From NCBI GenBank assembly GCA_016192945.1, contig JACPTE010000016.1, forward strand, positions 1-37,847: a stretch of 37,847 nucleotides of DNA, written 5' to 3'. This stretch comes from Candidatus Woesearchaeota archaeon (GTDB taxonomy: Archaea; Nanobdellota; Nanobdellia; Woesearchaeales; UBA10216). Within the stretch, counting starts at the first letter, position 1; the number at the start of each line of letters is the position of its first letter. Below the pieces are notes generated by a model. It had not been told where the DNA came from. It did no database searches and saw nothing but the letters and a program-made list of their open reading frames with translations. Shown here piece after piece: positions 15,415 through 22,864 of this stretch. The position numbers were made by a program, and so were the translations under genes.

Positions 15415-16122
15415 ATGAAGGGAAAGCTTGTAATTGCTGATGGACTAGACGGCTCTGGAAAGGGGGCTATTGTAGATGCACTTGGCGAATGGGCAGAATC
15501 AACCGGGATGAGCGTATTGGACCTTCGGGATGGAGAGCTTCCTGAACCTGAAGATGTATCCGGGTATGGAGCCATCCTTTCTGCAGAGCCTACACACTCA
15601 TTTGTAGGGAAGGCCATAAGGGATGAGATGGTCAGGGAGAACAACAGGAAGTATTCTGCATGGAGCCTTGCCTACGCATTCTCAATAGACAGGGAGATTC
15701 TGTACAAGAGGGTTATAATCCCTGCAATTACTGCAGGCAAGCACGTTTTTCAGGAAAGGGGAGTCATAACCAGCTTTGTTTACCAGCCTGTACAGGAAAA
15801 AATCCAGCTTAGCGAACTTATGAGGCTTCCTGGAAACAAGCTGGCAATGCAATATCCCCCTGACCTTCTAATCATCCCAAAGATAAAGCCAGAGACTGTC
15901 ATGGCAAGGCTGGGTGTGAGAGGCAAGAGGGACAACTCAATCTTTGAGAACATATCATTCCAAACAAAAATCAGCGACCGCTATTCCAGTGAATGGCTCA
16001 AATCACTGTTTGAGAAGTATGGCTCAAGGGTCGCTTACATTGACACAGACGAGCCAAACACGATACACGACACAAAAAAGAAGGCTGTTCAAGAGTGGAC
16101 TGAATTCCTGAACAAATCCTAG
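15415..16122 (+). CDS. tmk: Thymidylate (dTMP) kinase
   Basis: The 235-aa protein has Walker A DGLDGSGKGA (residues 9-18), the EPTHSFVGKAIR segment that contacts dTMP, and FSIDREILYKRVIIPAI with KHVFQERGVITSFVYQ, all in dTMP-kinase order. It would convert dTMP to dTDP, following the nearby thymidylate synthase. The ATG at 15415 is preferred to the upstream ATG at 15349 because GAGGGG at 15405-15410 precedes it and a TTTAAA box at 15375-15380 predicts a start near 15404. The usual Ser/Thr-Thr after the P-loop lysine is Gly-Ala here, an unusual substitution. Confidence 0.82.
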   Translation: MKGKLVIADGLDGSGKGAIVDALGEWAESTGMSVLDLRDGELPEPEDVSGYGAILSAEPTHSFVGKAIRDEMVRENNRKYSAWSLAYAFSIDREILYKRVIIPAITAGKHVFQERGVITSFVYQPVQEKIQLSELMRLPGNKLAMQYPPDLLIIPKIKPETVMARLGVRGKRDNSIFENISFQTKISDRYSSEWLKSLFEKYGSRVAYIDTDEPNTIHDTKKKAVQEWTEFLNKS

Positions 16123-16226
16123 ATATCCTCTGCCACTGGCTCTTCAGCTATCTTGGCTTCCTCTGCCTTGGTTAAAGAATCAAAAAGCCTCTTGTTGCTC
16201 TTCATTGCCTTATAACTGACAGTCAT
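16119..16226 (-). CDS. Possible 35-aa peptide gene
   Basis: A short frame encodes MTVSYKAMKSNKRLFDSLTK, then an acidic tail ending VAEDI. AAAGAGGTG on the reverse strand precedes the ATG with six-base spacing, and an AT-rich TTTAAAT box near 16285 would give a leader of about 30 nt. It overlaps the tmk stop codon tail-to-tail by 3 nt. The basic start and acidic end look protein-like, but the size makes it uncertain. No function can be assigned. Confidence 0.4.
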   Translation of the reverse strand: MTVSYKAMKSNKRLFDSLTKAEEAKIAEEPVAEDI

Positions 16227-16351
16227 AACAAACACCTCTTTTCCAACCAATTTTCAAAACATTAATTTTTCGGCAAGCTAATATTTAAATTAGATGTTGA
16301 TGCAAAATATATTATTCAAAACAATTTGTTGCAAAGATTATGTCAGCGGAC

Positions 16352-16696
16352 TCAATTGGATGAATATGAGCTTGAAGAAATGACCCGCCCTACATCATAA
16401 TTGGGTTCAGAAGCAACAATAACAACGTCAATTATGGGCCCATAAGAATCGCGCCCAAGAAACAATTGGTACTCCAAGGCATTCCTGCTGCGAACCAGAG
16501 GCATGCCAACAAGGGGCAATAGGTATTCCACTAACTTATCAAGCCTGGCTGGATTGGCAAGGATTATCTCACCCTTCCGCTCAAAAAAAACTCCAGAGAA
16601 TTCAACCCTGACAGCCTTATTCCTGGCAGAAGCAACTTGAATATGGTCCAGGGATTTAATCCCGCCCAATATGCGGCTATACAGGCTTTTTTTCAT
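16352..16696 (-). CDS. Hypothetical protein
   Basis: The 114-aa product starts MKKSLYSRILGGIKSLDHIQ. No family was recognised. It appears to be a small mixed alpha/beta protein (VEFSGVFFERKGEIILA, YLLPLVGMPLV, PIIDVVIVASEP) with a Ser-rich tail and no membrane span. A TTTAAAT box at about 16720-16726 lies about 26 nt before the ATG, supporting a leaderless start. Its promoter region faces that of the PfkB-kinase gene. Confidence 0.65.
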   Translation of the reverse strand: MKKSLYSRILGGIKSLDHIQVASARNKAVRVEFSGVFFERKGEIILANPARLDKLVEYLLPLVGMPLVRSRNALEYQLFLGRDSYGPIIDVVIVASEPNYDVGRVISSSSYSSN

Positions 16697-16764
16697 GAAA
16701 AAAGGAACTCTGAACCAATATTTAAATATTCTTACTTCATAATAGTAACTACTTGTTGGTTAAC

Positions 16765-16770
16765 TTTAAA
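16765..16770 (+). promoter_or_regulatory. TATA-like box for the PfkB kinase-ppsA unit
   Basis: TTTAAA is centred about 27 nt before the ATG at 16795, consistent with a leaderless transcript that continues into ppsA. Confidence 0.55.
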
Positions 16771-16794
16771 TAGTAATCAACCGAATGAAAACCC

Positions 16795-17805
16795 ATGCTT
16801 GACGTAATAACCCTTGGAAGCGCAGTGTATGACATTTTTGTATACACAGACCCAAGTGATACAGAGATAATAAGGCTAAAGCACCCAAAAGAGAAAAGGG
16901 AGCACATAGCCTACCCAACAGGGGCAAAGATACTGATAGATACTGCCTGCTTTGACATAGGAGGGGGAGCGACAAACACGGCAACAACATTCAGCAGGCT
17001 GGGATTCAAAACAGGAACCTTATGCAAAATCGGGAATGACTTCTATGGGGAGCAGATACTAAACTGCCTGAAGAAGGAAAAAGTCAGCTTCCTGGGAACA
17101 AGGGGAACAGAGCACACAGACTTCTCAATAATACTGGACAGCAAAGGGCACGACAGGACAATACTGGCATACAAGGGCTGCAGCAACATGCTAAGATACG
17201 CTGAATTAAAGTCAGGAAAAATCAAATCAAAATGGCTTTACATATCCTCATTAGTCGGCGAATCATTCAAGGCAGCTGAAAAGCTGGCAGCCCGCGCCAA
17301 AAGCAGCGGGACAAAAATCGCGTTCAACCCAAGCACATACCTTGCAAGCCACGGATATAACTACTTGAAGAAAATGCTGAAAAACACTGATGCGCTCATT
17401 TTGAACAGGGAAGAGGCAGCTATGATAGCAGGAAATCCAATAACCAGCCAAAAGGGCTGGAGCAACGAGGAGAGGCTGCTACGGGCATTATTCCATATGG
17501 GCCCTGAATACACGGTGATAACAGACGGTGCAAAGGGGGCATACGCACTGAGAGAGGGGGCTTTCTACAAGGCCAAAGCACACAAAAACACAAAAATAGT
17601 TGAGACAACAGGAGCAGGAGATGCATTCGCATCATCATTCATAGCAGGACTCATGAAAAACAAGGGAATTGAATACTCCCTGCAGATGGGAATAGCAAAC
17701 GCCGAATCTGTAATAAGCCATTTCGGAGCGCACAACAAGCTGCTGAACTGGAAAGAGATGCAAACAGCGATAAGCAAAAAACCTGCGAATATAACAAGTG
17801 CATGA
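16795..17805 (+). CDS. PfkB-family carbohydrate or nucleoside kinase
   Basis: The 336-aa protein has the ribokinase-family signatures: FDIGGGATNTATTFSRLGF with the substrate-side glycine motif (about 53-71), IGNDFYG, and the catalytic TTGAGDAFASSFIAGL with Asp276 as base. It phosphorylates a sugar, nucleoside or sugar phosphate with ATP; the substrate cannot be set from sequence. It lies 13 nt before the PEP synthase gene on the same strand, so a role in sugar-phosphate metabolism is plausible. The short loop KHPKEKREHIAYPTGAK near residue 30-45 is an unusual insertion that may form the lid. Confidence 0.9.
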   Translation: MLDVITLGSAVYDIFVYTDPSDTEIIRLKHPKEKREHIAYPTGAKILIDTACFDIGGGATNTATTFSRLGFKTGTLCKIGNDFYGEQILNCLKKEKVSFLGTRGTEHTDFSIILDSKGHDRTILAYKGCSNMLRYAELKSGKIKSKWLYISSLVGESFKAAEKLAARAKSSGTKIAFNPSTYLASHGYNYLKKMLKNTDALILNREEAAMIAGNPITSQKGWSNEERLLRALFHMGPEYTVITDGAKGAYALREGAFYKAKAHKNTKIVETTGAGDAFASSFIAGLMKNKGIEYSLQMGIANAESVISHFGAHNKLLNWKEMQTAISKKPANITSA

Positions 17806-17818
17806 AAGAGGTATCACA

Positions 17819-20248
17819 ATGGAAAAGCAAAAAGAATTCATATTATGGTTTGACCAGATAGACATAGCTGATGTTCCTCTGGTAGGCGGGAAAAACGCAT
17901 CACTCGGCGAGATGTACCAAAACCTGACCAAGCTGGGCGTCAATATCCCAAACGGGTTCACGATAACCTCAGCAGCCTACAGGGACTTCATAGACAAGGC
18001 AGGGATTGAGGCAGGCATAAGAAACACGCTGAGAGACCTTGACGTGAAGGATGTTGAAGAGCTCGCAGAAAGGGGCCACAAGGTCAGGAACATAATAAAG
18101 AAAGCAGAGTTTCCTGAAGAGCTGAAGCAGCAGATACTCCTTGCGTATGACAAGCTCTGCAAGGAATACGGGACCCACACTGACGTGGCGGTAAGGAGCT
18201 CTGCAACAGCAGAAGACCTGCCTGGAGCGAGCTTCGCAGGGCAGCAGGAAACATACCTGAACATAAGGGGAGAGGCAGCGCTTCTGGAGGCGTGCAAGAA
18301 CTGCTTTGCATCACTATTCACAAACCGCGCAATAGTATACAGGACAGAGAAAAAATTCGACCACTTCTCAATAGCGCTGTCAATAGGCGTGCAAAAAATG
18401 GTGAGGTCAGACAAGGCATGCTCAGGCGTGATGTTCACCATTGACACAGAAACAGGCTTCAGTGATGCAGTGCTGATAAACGCATCATACGGGCTTGGCG
18501 AGACAATAGTGCAGGGGGCAGTAAACCCTGACGAGTTCTACGTGTTCAAGACAACCCTCAAGCAGGGATTCAAGCCCATCCTTTCCAGGAGGGTCGGCGA
18601 GAAGAAAATAAAGACAATATACTCCCACGAGGGCAACAAGCCGGTAAAGACAGTATCTGTGCCAACCCATGACCGCGAAAAGCTTGTCCTCAAGGACGAG
18701 GAAGTGATATCACTGGCAAAATGGGGCGTTATAATAGAAGAGCACTACACAAACAAGCTTGGAAAATACACCCCAATGGACATAGAATGGGCAAAAGACG
18801 GGGTGATGAACAAGCTGTTCATAGTCCAGGCAAGGCCTGAAACAATACACAGCCAGGAAGACCGGACAATCATACAGAAATATGTGCTGAACCAGAAAGG
18901 AACAACACTTCTTGCAAAGGGAAGCGCAGTAGGCGAGAAGATAGGCCAGGGAAAGGCGCACGTCATAAAGGACGTGCACAACATGAAGGATTTCAGGGAG
19001 GGAGAAGTCCTGATAACAGACATCACAGACCCTGACTGGGTCCCGATAATGAAGATAGCGTCAGCAATAGTTACAAACAGGGGTGGAAGAAGCAGCCACG
19101 CGGCAATAGTGAGCCGTGAGCTGGGACTGCCAGCAGTAGTTGGAACGAACAACGCAACTGAAAAAATCAGGACAGGCCAGCAGGTAACTGTAAGCTGCGC
19201 AGAGGGCGAAACAGGGCACGTGTACGAGGGAATCCTCAAGTACACCATAGAAAAAATAGACCTGAAAAAACTGCCCAAGACAAAGACGAAGATAATGATA
19301 AACATAGGAAGCCCTGAGGAGGCATTCAAGAACAGCCACCTGCCTGTAGAGGGCGTAGGGCTGGCAAGGGAGGAGTTCATAGTCAACAACTACATAAAAA
19401 TACACCCGATGGCGCTGGTGAACTACAAAACGCTCAAGGATGCCCACGTAAAAAAGCAGATAGACGAGCTCACGGCAGACTACAAGGACAAGCAGCAATA
19501 CTTCATAGACAAGCTGTCAGAGGGGATAGCAACAATTGCAGCAGCCTTTTATCCGAAAGATGTCATACTGAGGCTGAGCGACTTCAAGAGCAACGAATAC
19601 GCAAATCTGATAGGCGGAAGCGAGTTTGAGCCAAAAGAGGAAAACCCCATGATTGGCTGGAGAGGGGCGGCAAGATACTACAGCGAGAAATACAAGCCAG
19701 GATTTGCCCTTGAATGCAAGGCAATACTGAAAGTAAGGGAAGAGATGGGGCTTACAAACATCAAGGCAATGATACCCATGTGCAGGACAGTGGATGAAGG
19801 CAGGAAAGTAATCAGGGAAATGGAGCTGAACGGGCTGAAGCAGGGCAAGAACGGGCTTGAGATATATGTCATGTGCGAGATCCCTTCAAACGTCATACTG
19901 GCTGAGGAATTCTGCAAGATTTTTGACGGGTTCAGCATCGGAAGCAACGACCTGACGCAGTTCACCCTCGGAGTTGACCGCGACTCAGAACTGGTAAGCC
20001 ACGTCTTTGACGAAAGGAACGATGCAGTCAAGGCAATGGTGGCAAAGGCAATTGAAACTGCAAGGAAAAACAGCCGCAAAATCGGAATATGCGGCCAGGC
20101 GCCATCAGACTTCCCTGAGTTTGCTGAATTCCTTGTTGAATGCGGGATAGACAGCATCTCGCTGAACCCTGACGCCGTGATAAAGACTATACTGGTTGTT
20201 GACAAGAAAGAGAGGCAGATTTCTGCTGCGAAGAAGCCTTCATCATAA
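17819..20248 (+). CDS. ppsA: Phosphoenolpyruvate synthase
   Basis: The 809-aa protein has the three expected parts: an N-terminal ATP-binding domain (VPLVGGKNASLGEMYQNL, VRSSATAEDLPGASFAGQQE), the swivelling phosphohistidine domain (NRGGRSSHAAIVSRELGLPA, His427), and the C-terminal PEP/pyruvate TIM barrel (GFSIGSNDLTQFTLGVDRD and a conserved cysteine in KIGICGQAPSD). It makes PEP from pyruvate, ATP and water, feeding gluconeogenesis, and in some archaea may also run toward pyruvate. The ATG at 17819 is chosen because AAAGAGGT at 17805-17812 precedes it; the GTG at 17798 overlaps the upstream gene. Confidence 0.96.
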   Translation: MEKQKEFILWFDQIDIADVPLVGGKNASLGEMYQNLTKLGVNIPNGFTITSAAYRDFIDKAGIEAGIRNTLRDLDVKDVEELAERGHKVRNIIKKAEFPEELKQQILLAYDKLCKEYGTHTDVAVRSSATAEDLPGASFAGQQETYLNIRGEAALLEACKNCFASLFTNRAIVYRTEKKFDHFSIALSIGVQKMVRSDKACSGVMFTIDTETGFSDAVLINASYGLGETIVQGAVNPDEFYVFKTTLKQGFKPILSRRVGEKKIKTIYSHEGNKPVKTVSVPTHDREKLVLKDEEVISLAKWGVIIEEHYTNKLGKYTPMDIEWAKDGVMNKLFIVQARPETIHSQEDRTIIQKYVLNQKGTTLLAKGSAVGEKIGQGKAHVIKDVHNMKDFREGEVLITDITDPDWVPIMKIASAIVTNRGGRSSHAAIVSRELGLPAVVGTNNATEKIRTGQQVTVSCAEGETGHVYEGILKYTIEKIDLKKLPKTKTKIMINIGSPEEAFKNSHLPVEGVGLAREEFIVNNYIKIHPMALVNYKTLKDAHVKKQIDELTADYKDKQQYFIDKLSEGIATIAAAFYPKDVILRLSDFKSNEYANLIGGSEFEPKEENPMIGWRGAARYYSEKYKPGFALECKAILKVREEMGLTNIKAMIPMCRTVDEGRKVIREMELNGLKQGKNGLEIYVMCEIPSNVILAEEFCKIFDGFSIGSNDLTQFTLGVDRDSELVSHVFDERNDAVKAMVAKAIETARKNSRKIGICGQAPSDFPEFAEFLVECGIDSISLNPDAVIKTILVVDKKERQISAAKKPSS

Positions 20249-20255
20249 ACCTAAT

Positions 20256-20293
20256 GATGACCATCGCTCTAAATACTTTTTATCACGGTCATC
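20256..20293. repeat. Inverted repeat, possible terminator downstream of ppsA
   Basis: GATGACC (20256-20262) and GGTCATC (20287-20293) can pair, enclosing an AT-rich loop with a T-run. It lies between the ppsA stop and the convergent ATPase gene. A terminator or boundary role is inferred. Confidence 0.3.
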
Positions 20294-20314
20294 GAAAAAA
20301 GTTATGAATTTAGC

Positions 20315-21598
20315 TCATATAAAATCTTTAAGTGACCTGTTCAGTATTTTTTCAACTTGTTCTTGCGCTTTCTTTTTCGACTCTTGTTTTTCTCTTTCTG
20401 AACGTTGCAGCTTCCACCATTTAATTACAGGGGTAACTTCATAATACCTATTTCTTCCATCAGCTTCTTTGAATCTTACTGCGCCCATTCGAGCAAGTTT
20501 CTGTAAATATTTTGAAGATATGTTCTGAATCGATTTCCCACTTATTTTAGAGAGTTCCGTAGGAGTTATATGACTGCCCTTATTTAGCATAATCTTAAGT
20601 ATTTTCTTATCTTCGGGGCTTAATTTGTTAATGTAATTTTCATTAACTTTTCTTGATAAGATATCACACAGAATATCTTCAGTTATTAAAATAGGCGAAT
20701 TTGAAGCGGCAGTTTCATTAATGCATTCTGTTAGGCTGTTTAGAATTTCTCTAAGATTTCCATCATGCAATTCAAATAATTTCTTAACAGCTTCTTCAGT
20801 ATGAGGGGGTATGACTGTTACATCACCAGACAATTTCATAAATTCCAGTCTTTGATTCAAAATTTTTAGAATATCCTCATAAGATAGAGACTTAACTTCA
20901 ACAGGCGTATTGACAAAAATCTGACTTATTCTGGGTCGAACATATACTATCGGTGGTAGAAAGTTATCTCCAACAAAAATAAATGTCACTTTTGTAGTCA
21001 AAAGGAAATCCCTTATATCCGATAAGAGTTCCAATATGTCATTTGGACTATCCATATTATCTAAATTATCATAATGAAGTATAACTCCTTTAAAACGGGG
21101 ATGAACAATCTTTCCTACAACTTCTCGAAATAGCTCCATAAGTTTCCCTCTATTAAGCTGGCTTAGGTTTGCTATTTCAGGTGTAAGTTCCCCATATTGT
21201 GTTAGTTCGTAAAGTGCATCAAGTTTCTGCATTAGTTCTGGTTCAATTTGTATTTTTCGCAATTTTATTTCGTCGTGAATAGCCCCTATTGTTAGAATAA
21301 TGAACTCATTGCCATCCATTGGCCTGTTTATTTCGATTTCCCTTGAAGGTGTAAAAAATTGGCTTTTAGACGCCTCTTGCCTAACAAAATTCACTAATGT
21401 TGTTTTTCCTACCCCAGGTTCACCAACTACAATGCATCTTGCTTCTCCTAACCTAATGATATTGCCCAATTTTCTCCTTTCTTCTTGTCTTCCAATGAAT
21501 AAAGAAAGAGGAAGGTCGCCTATATTACTCAGAGGGTTCACAAAGTAAGGATTATCTTTTAACCCATATCTGCGCCATATCACATTGTAATCAGACAT
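20315..21598 (-). CDS. AAA-type ATPase with C-terminal winged helix
   Basis: The 427-aa protein opens WRRYGLKDNPYFVNPL and LFIGRQEERRKL, the entry segment of a group of archaeal ORC/CDC6- and ExeA-like AAA ATPases. It then has Walker A GEPGVGKTTL (about 59-68), a Walker B-like strand GVILHYDNLDN in which the usual acidic DE is DN, and a sensor-1-like TFIFVGDN. The C-terminal 90 residues form a winged helix (ITPTELSKISGKSIQNISSK then YLQKLARMGAVRFKEADGRN), followed by a charged helix. It may act on DNA in a replication, regulation or defence setting; none is proven. The gene is AT-rich. A TATAAA box at 21622-21627 fits a leaderless start at 21598. Confidence 0.75.
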   Translation of the reverse strand: MSDYNVIWRRYGLKDNPYFVNPLSNIGDLPLSLFIGRQEERRKLGNIIRLGEARCIVVGEPGVGKTTLVNFVRQEASKSQFFTPSREIEINRPMDGNEFIILTIGAIHDEIKLRKIQIEPELMQKLDALYELTQYGELTPEIANLSQLNRGKLMELFREVVGKIVHPRFKGVILHYDNLDNMDSPNDILELLSDIRDFLLTTKVTFIFVGDNFLPPIVYVRPRISQIFVNTPVEVKSLSYEDILKILNQRLEFMKLSGDVTVIPPHTEEAVKKLFELHDGNLREILNSLTECINETAASNSPILITEDILCDILSRKVNENYINKLSPEDKKILKIMLNKGSHITPTELSKISGKSIQNISSKYLQKLARMGAVRFKEADGRNRYYEVTPVIKWWKLQRSEREKQESKKKAQEQVEKILNRSLKDFI

Positions 21599-21631
21599 AG
21601 GAATATCAATTGCGAAGGTAATATAAAAAGG

Positions 21632-21719
21632 TTACTATAATAGCAAATATGTATTATAATACCGAAATGTTTAAATAGTAGTAACATAGTATTATACTAA
21701 GAAAATAGTATTACAATAG
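21632..21719. repeat. Cluster of AT-rich palindromic elements upstream of the ATPase gene
   Basis: Four related elements recur: TTACTATAATAG (21632-21643), the perfect palindrome GTATTATAATAC (21651-21662), the near-palindrome TAGTATTATACTA (21687-21699) and TAGTATTACAATAG (21706-21719). They share a TATTATA-like core and lie just upstream of the ATPase promoter. They could be operator sites for the winged-helix ATPase itself or an AT-rich unwinding region; both are inference. Confidence 0.45.
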
Positions 21720-21735
21720 TGATTCATTATTATGA

Positions 21736-21972
21736 ACTCATACTACTAAAGGTTACGCAAATGGAACAAGGCAAATACGCATCAAGGAAGCAAAGAAGTA
21801 TAATGAAAGAATTGACAGAGAAAATGAGCTTTGGGATGAAATTATAGATTTAGAGCAAGAAGTTTCTCAAAAAAGGATTGAGATATGTCAAAAACCACCT
21901 GTCAGAGACCGGTTGCATGCTAATGTTAGTGGTTTTGATTGTCATGTGGTTCCCAAATCACGTAAAGCGTGA
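21736..21972 (+). pseudogene. Gene remnant without start codon
   Basis: An open frame of 78 codons follows a TGA at 21733-21735 and ends at the TGA at 21970. It contains a protein-like charged helix (IRIKEAKKYNERIDRENELW then DEIIDLEQEVSQKRIEI) but has no usable start until a late TTG. A short frame MNSYY begins at 21732 in another phase, so a start may have been lost by frameshift. The last third of the frame runs into the hairpin region and is probably not coding. Family not recognised. Confidence 0.35.
21891..21936. repeat. 8-bp inverted repeat
   Basis: AAAACCAC (21891-21898) pairs with GTGGTTTT (21929-21936) across a 30-nt loop. It precedes the stronger tandem hairpins and may be part of the same structure. 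Confidence 0.35.
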
Positions 21973-22003
21973 TTGGGCCCAATTGAGCTTTGCTCAATTT
22001 GGG
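21952..22003. repeat. Two directly adjoining hairpins of matching design
   Basis: Hairpin 1 pairs CCCAAATCACG (21952-21962) with CGTGATTGGG (21968-21977) around TAAAG, with one bulged A. Hairpin 2 starts at the next base: CCCAATTGAGC (21978-21988) pairs with GCTCAATTTGGG (21992-22003) around TTT, with one bulged T. Both begin CCCAA and end TTGGG, and no base separates them. Such order points to a selected RNA or a mobile-element end; no known family was recognised. Confidence 0.6.
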
Positions 22004-22012
22004 TTTGTCGCT

Positions 22013-22089
22013 CAGAATTCCACTCACCGGTGGTATTTTGAGCACACAGATTCCACTTCGACCACTCATCAAAGATGAGTGGAATTCTG
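22013..22089. repeat. Mutually exclusive inverted repeats
   Basis: CAGAATTCCACTCA (22013-22026) is perfectly complementary to TGAGTGGAATTCTG (22076-22089). A second hairpin, CCACTCATC (22062-22070) with GATGAGTGG (22074-22082) around AAA, uses the same right-hand TGAGTGG. Only one can form at a time, as in attenuators or other switching RNAs. The palindrome CACCGGTG (22025-22032) lies in the loop. No ligand-binding core was recognised. Confidence 0.55.
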
Positions 22090-22115
22090 TTGTTTAAAAA
22101 AATGAAAATCCCAAT

Positions 22116-22142
22116 CGCCGCAAGCGGCGGGGTATCAGACCC
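22116..22142. repeat. GC-rich hairpin pair
   Basis: CGCCGC (22116-22121) faces GCGGCG (22124-22129), followed at once by GGGT/ACCC (22130-22133 and 22139-22142). Its GC content contrasts sharply with the AT-rich DNA to the left. This kind of compact hairpin is seen at ends of IS200/IS605-type elements, but no transposase remains here. Confidence 0.4.
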
Positions 22143-22180
22143 AGCAACAAATAAAGTGCGCTAATCAATCATGCAGCAGC

Positions 22181-22747
22181 TTACCTCTCTGGTTTGTATC
22201 TTTCCCCAAGCATCCTGCTCTGCCTTGACACCTGGCCATGCACAATGTCAAGCTCCTCAGGAACAAAAGAAATGTATGCAAGCCATGATGGCAGCTCAAC
22301 ACCCTCAATCAATGCTGACCACAACCTGCGCTGAAGAAATGAGCCATCCCTGACCTCTCCATCAACAACAACAGCAGCAGAATAAGCCCTGACAGCAGGC
22401 TCAGGAAATCCAAGAGCCAGACCCCTCTCTTCATCAGTTTTAGCAGAGGCAAGCCTTTCCAAGGCTCCATTGAAACCCACATAAAAATCTTTAGCACCAC
22501 TGAAATGATGATAATCCCTGCCAAGAACCAAGGCGAATTGAGAGTCTGCCATAAGCTGCCTTAACAAAAAATCACCAACACCCAAGTCAGGCGTGTCAGC
22601 ATAAACCCCGACAATAGATCCTTGCTTAACGCTCCTGACAGAATAGCCTTTAGCAACAGATACTATCGCAGCAGGCTTCAGCCCCTCTGCCACAAGATAG
22701 AGATTCAGCTCATCACAAACACCGACCCCGCGATGAATGAAAGCCAT
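22181..22747 (-). CDS. Hypothetical protein (weak DUF483-like resemblance)
   Basis: The 188-aa product begins MAFIHRGVGVCDELNLYLVA. The segment EERGLALGFPEPAVRAYSAA recalls the LG(F/Y)P-x-x-x-V stretch of the archaeal DUF483 family, but the usual paired cysteines are Pro-Ala here, so the assignment is weak. There is no signal peptide or membrane helix. A CTTAAATA box near 22770-22778 sits about 26 nt before the ATG, supporting a leaderless start at 22747. It is divergent from apgM. Confidence 0.6.
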   Translation of the reverse strand: MAFIHRGVGVCDELNLYLVAEGLKPAAIVSVAKGYSVRSVKQGSIVGVYADTPDLGVGDFLLRQLMADSQFALVLGRDYHHFSGAKDFYVGFNGALERLASAKTDEERGLALGFPEPAVRAYSAAVVVDGEVRDGSFLQRRLWSALIEGVELPSWLAYISFVPEELDIVHGQVSRQSRMLGERYKPER

Positions 22748-22864
22748 AAAAAAGGGGGTTTTGCACGCTTATTTAAGCTTTTTCTTATGTAACTACTCTG
22801 AAAGCGTAATTAAGTATAGAAAGCTTATTAAAACCAGCACAGCACAGTTGCCTCACTTAATAAC

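Noticed and set aside
18745-19389. 214-aa reverse-strand frame inside ppsA
   Set aside because: It opposes the conserved phosphohistidine and barrel domains and shows no known motif.
20250-20300. Possible C/D-box guide RNA (ATGATGA at 20254)
   Set aside because: No D box (CTGA) at suitable spacing and no guide-like layout; an inverted repeat explains the bases better.
20315-21598. Calling the AAA ATPase a standard Orc1/Cdc6 initiator
   Set aside because: The entry motif, Walker B and spacing differ from Orc1/Cdc6; only general ORC-like features are present.
22101-22164. Short frame after the hairpins (KIPIAASGGVSDPATN-like)
   Set aside because: It lies across the GC-rich hairpin with no start context, and is better explained as structure or a mobile-element end.
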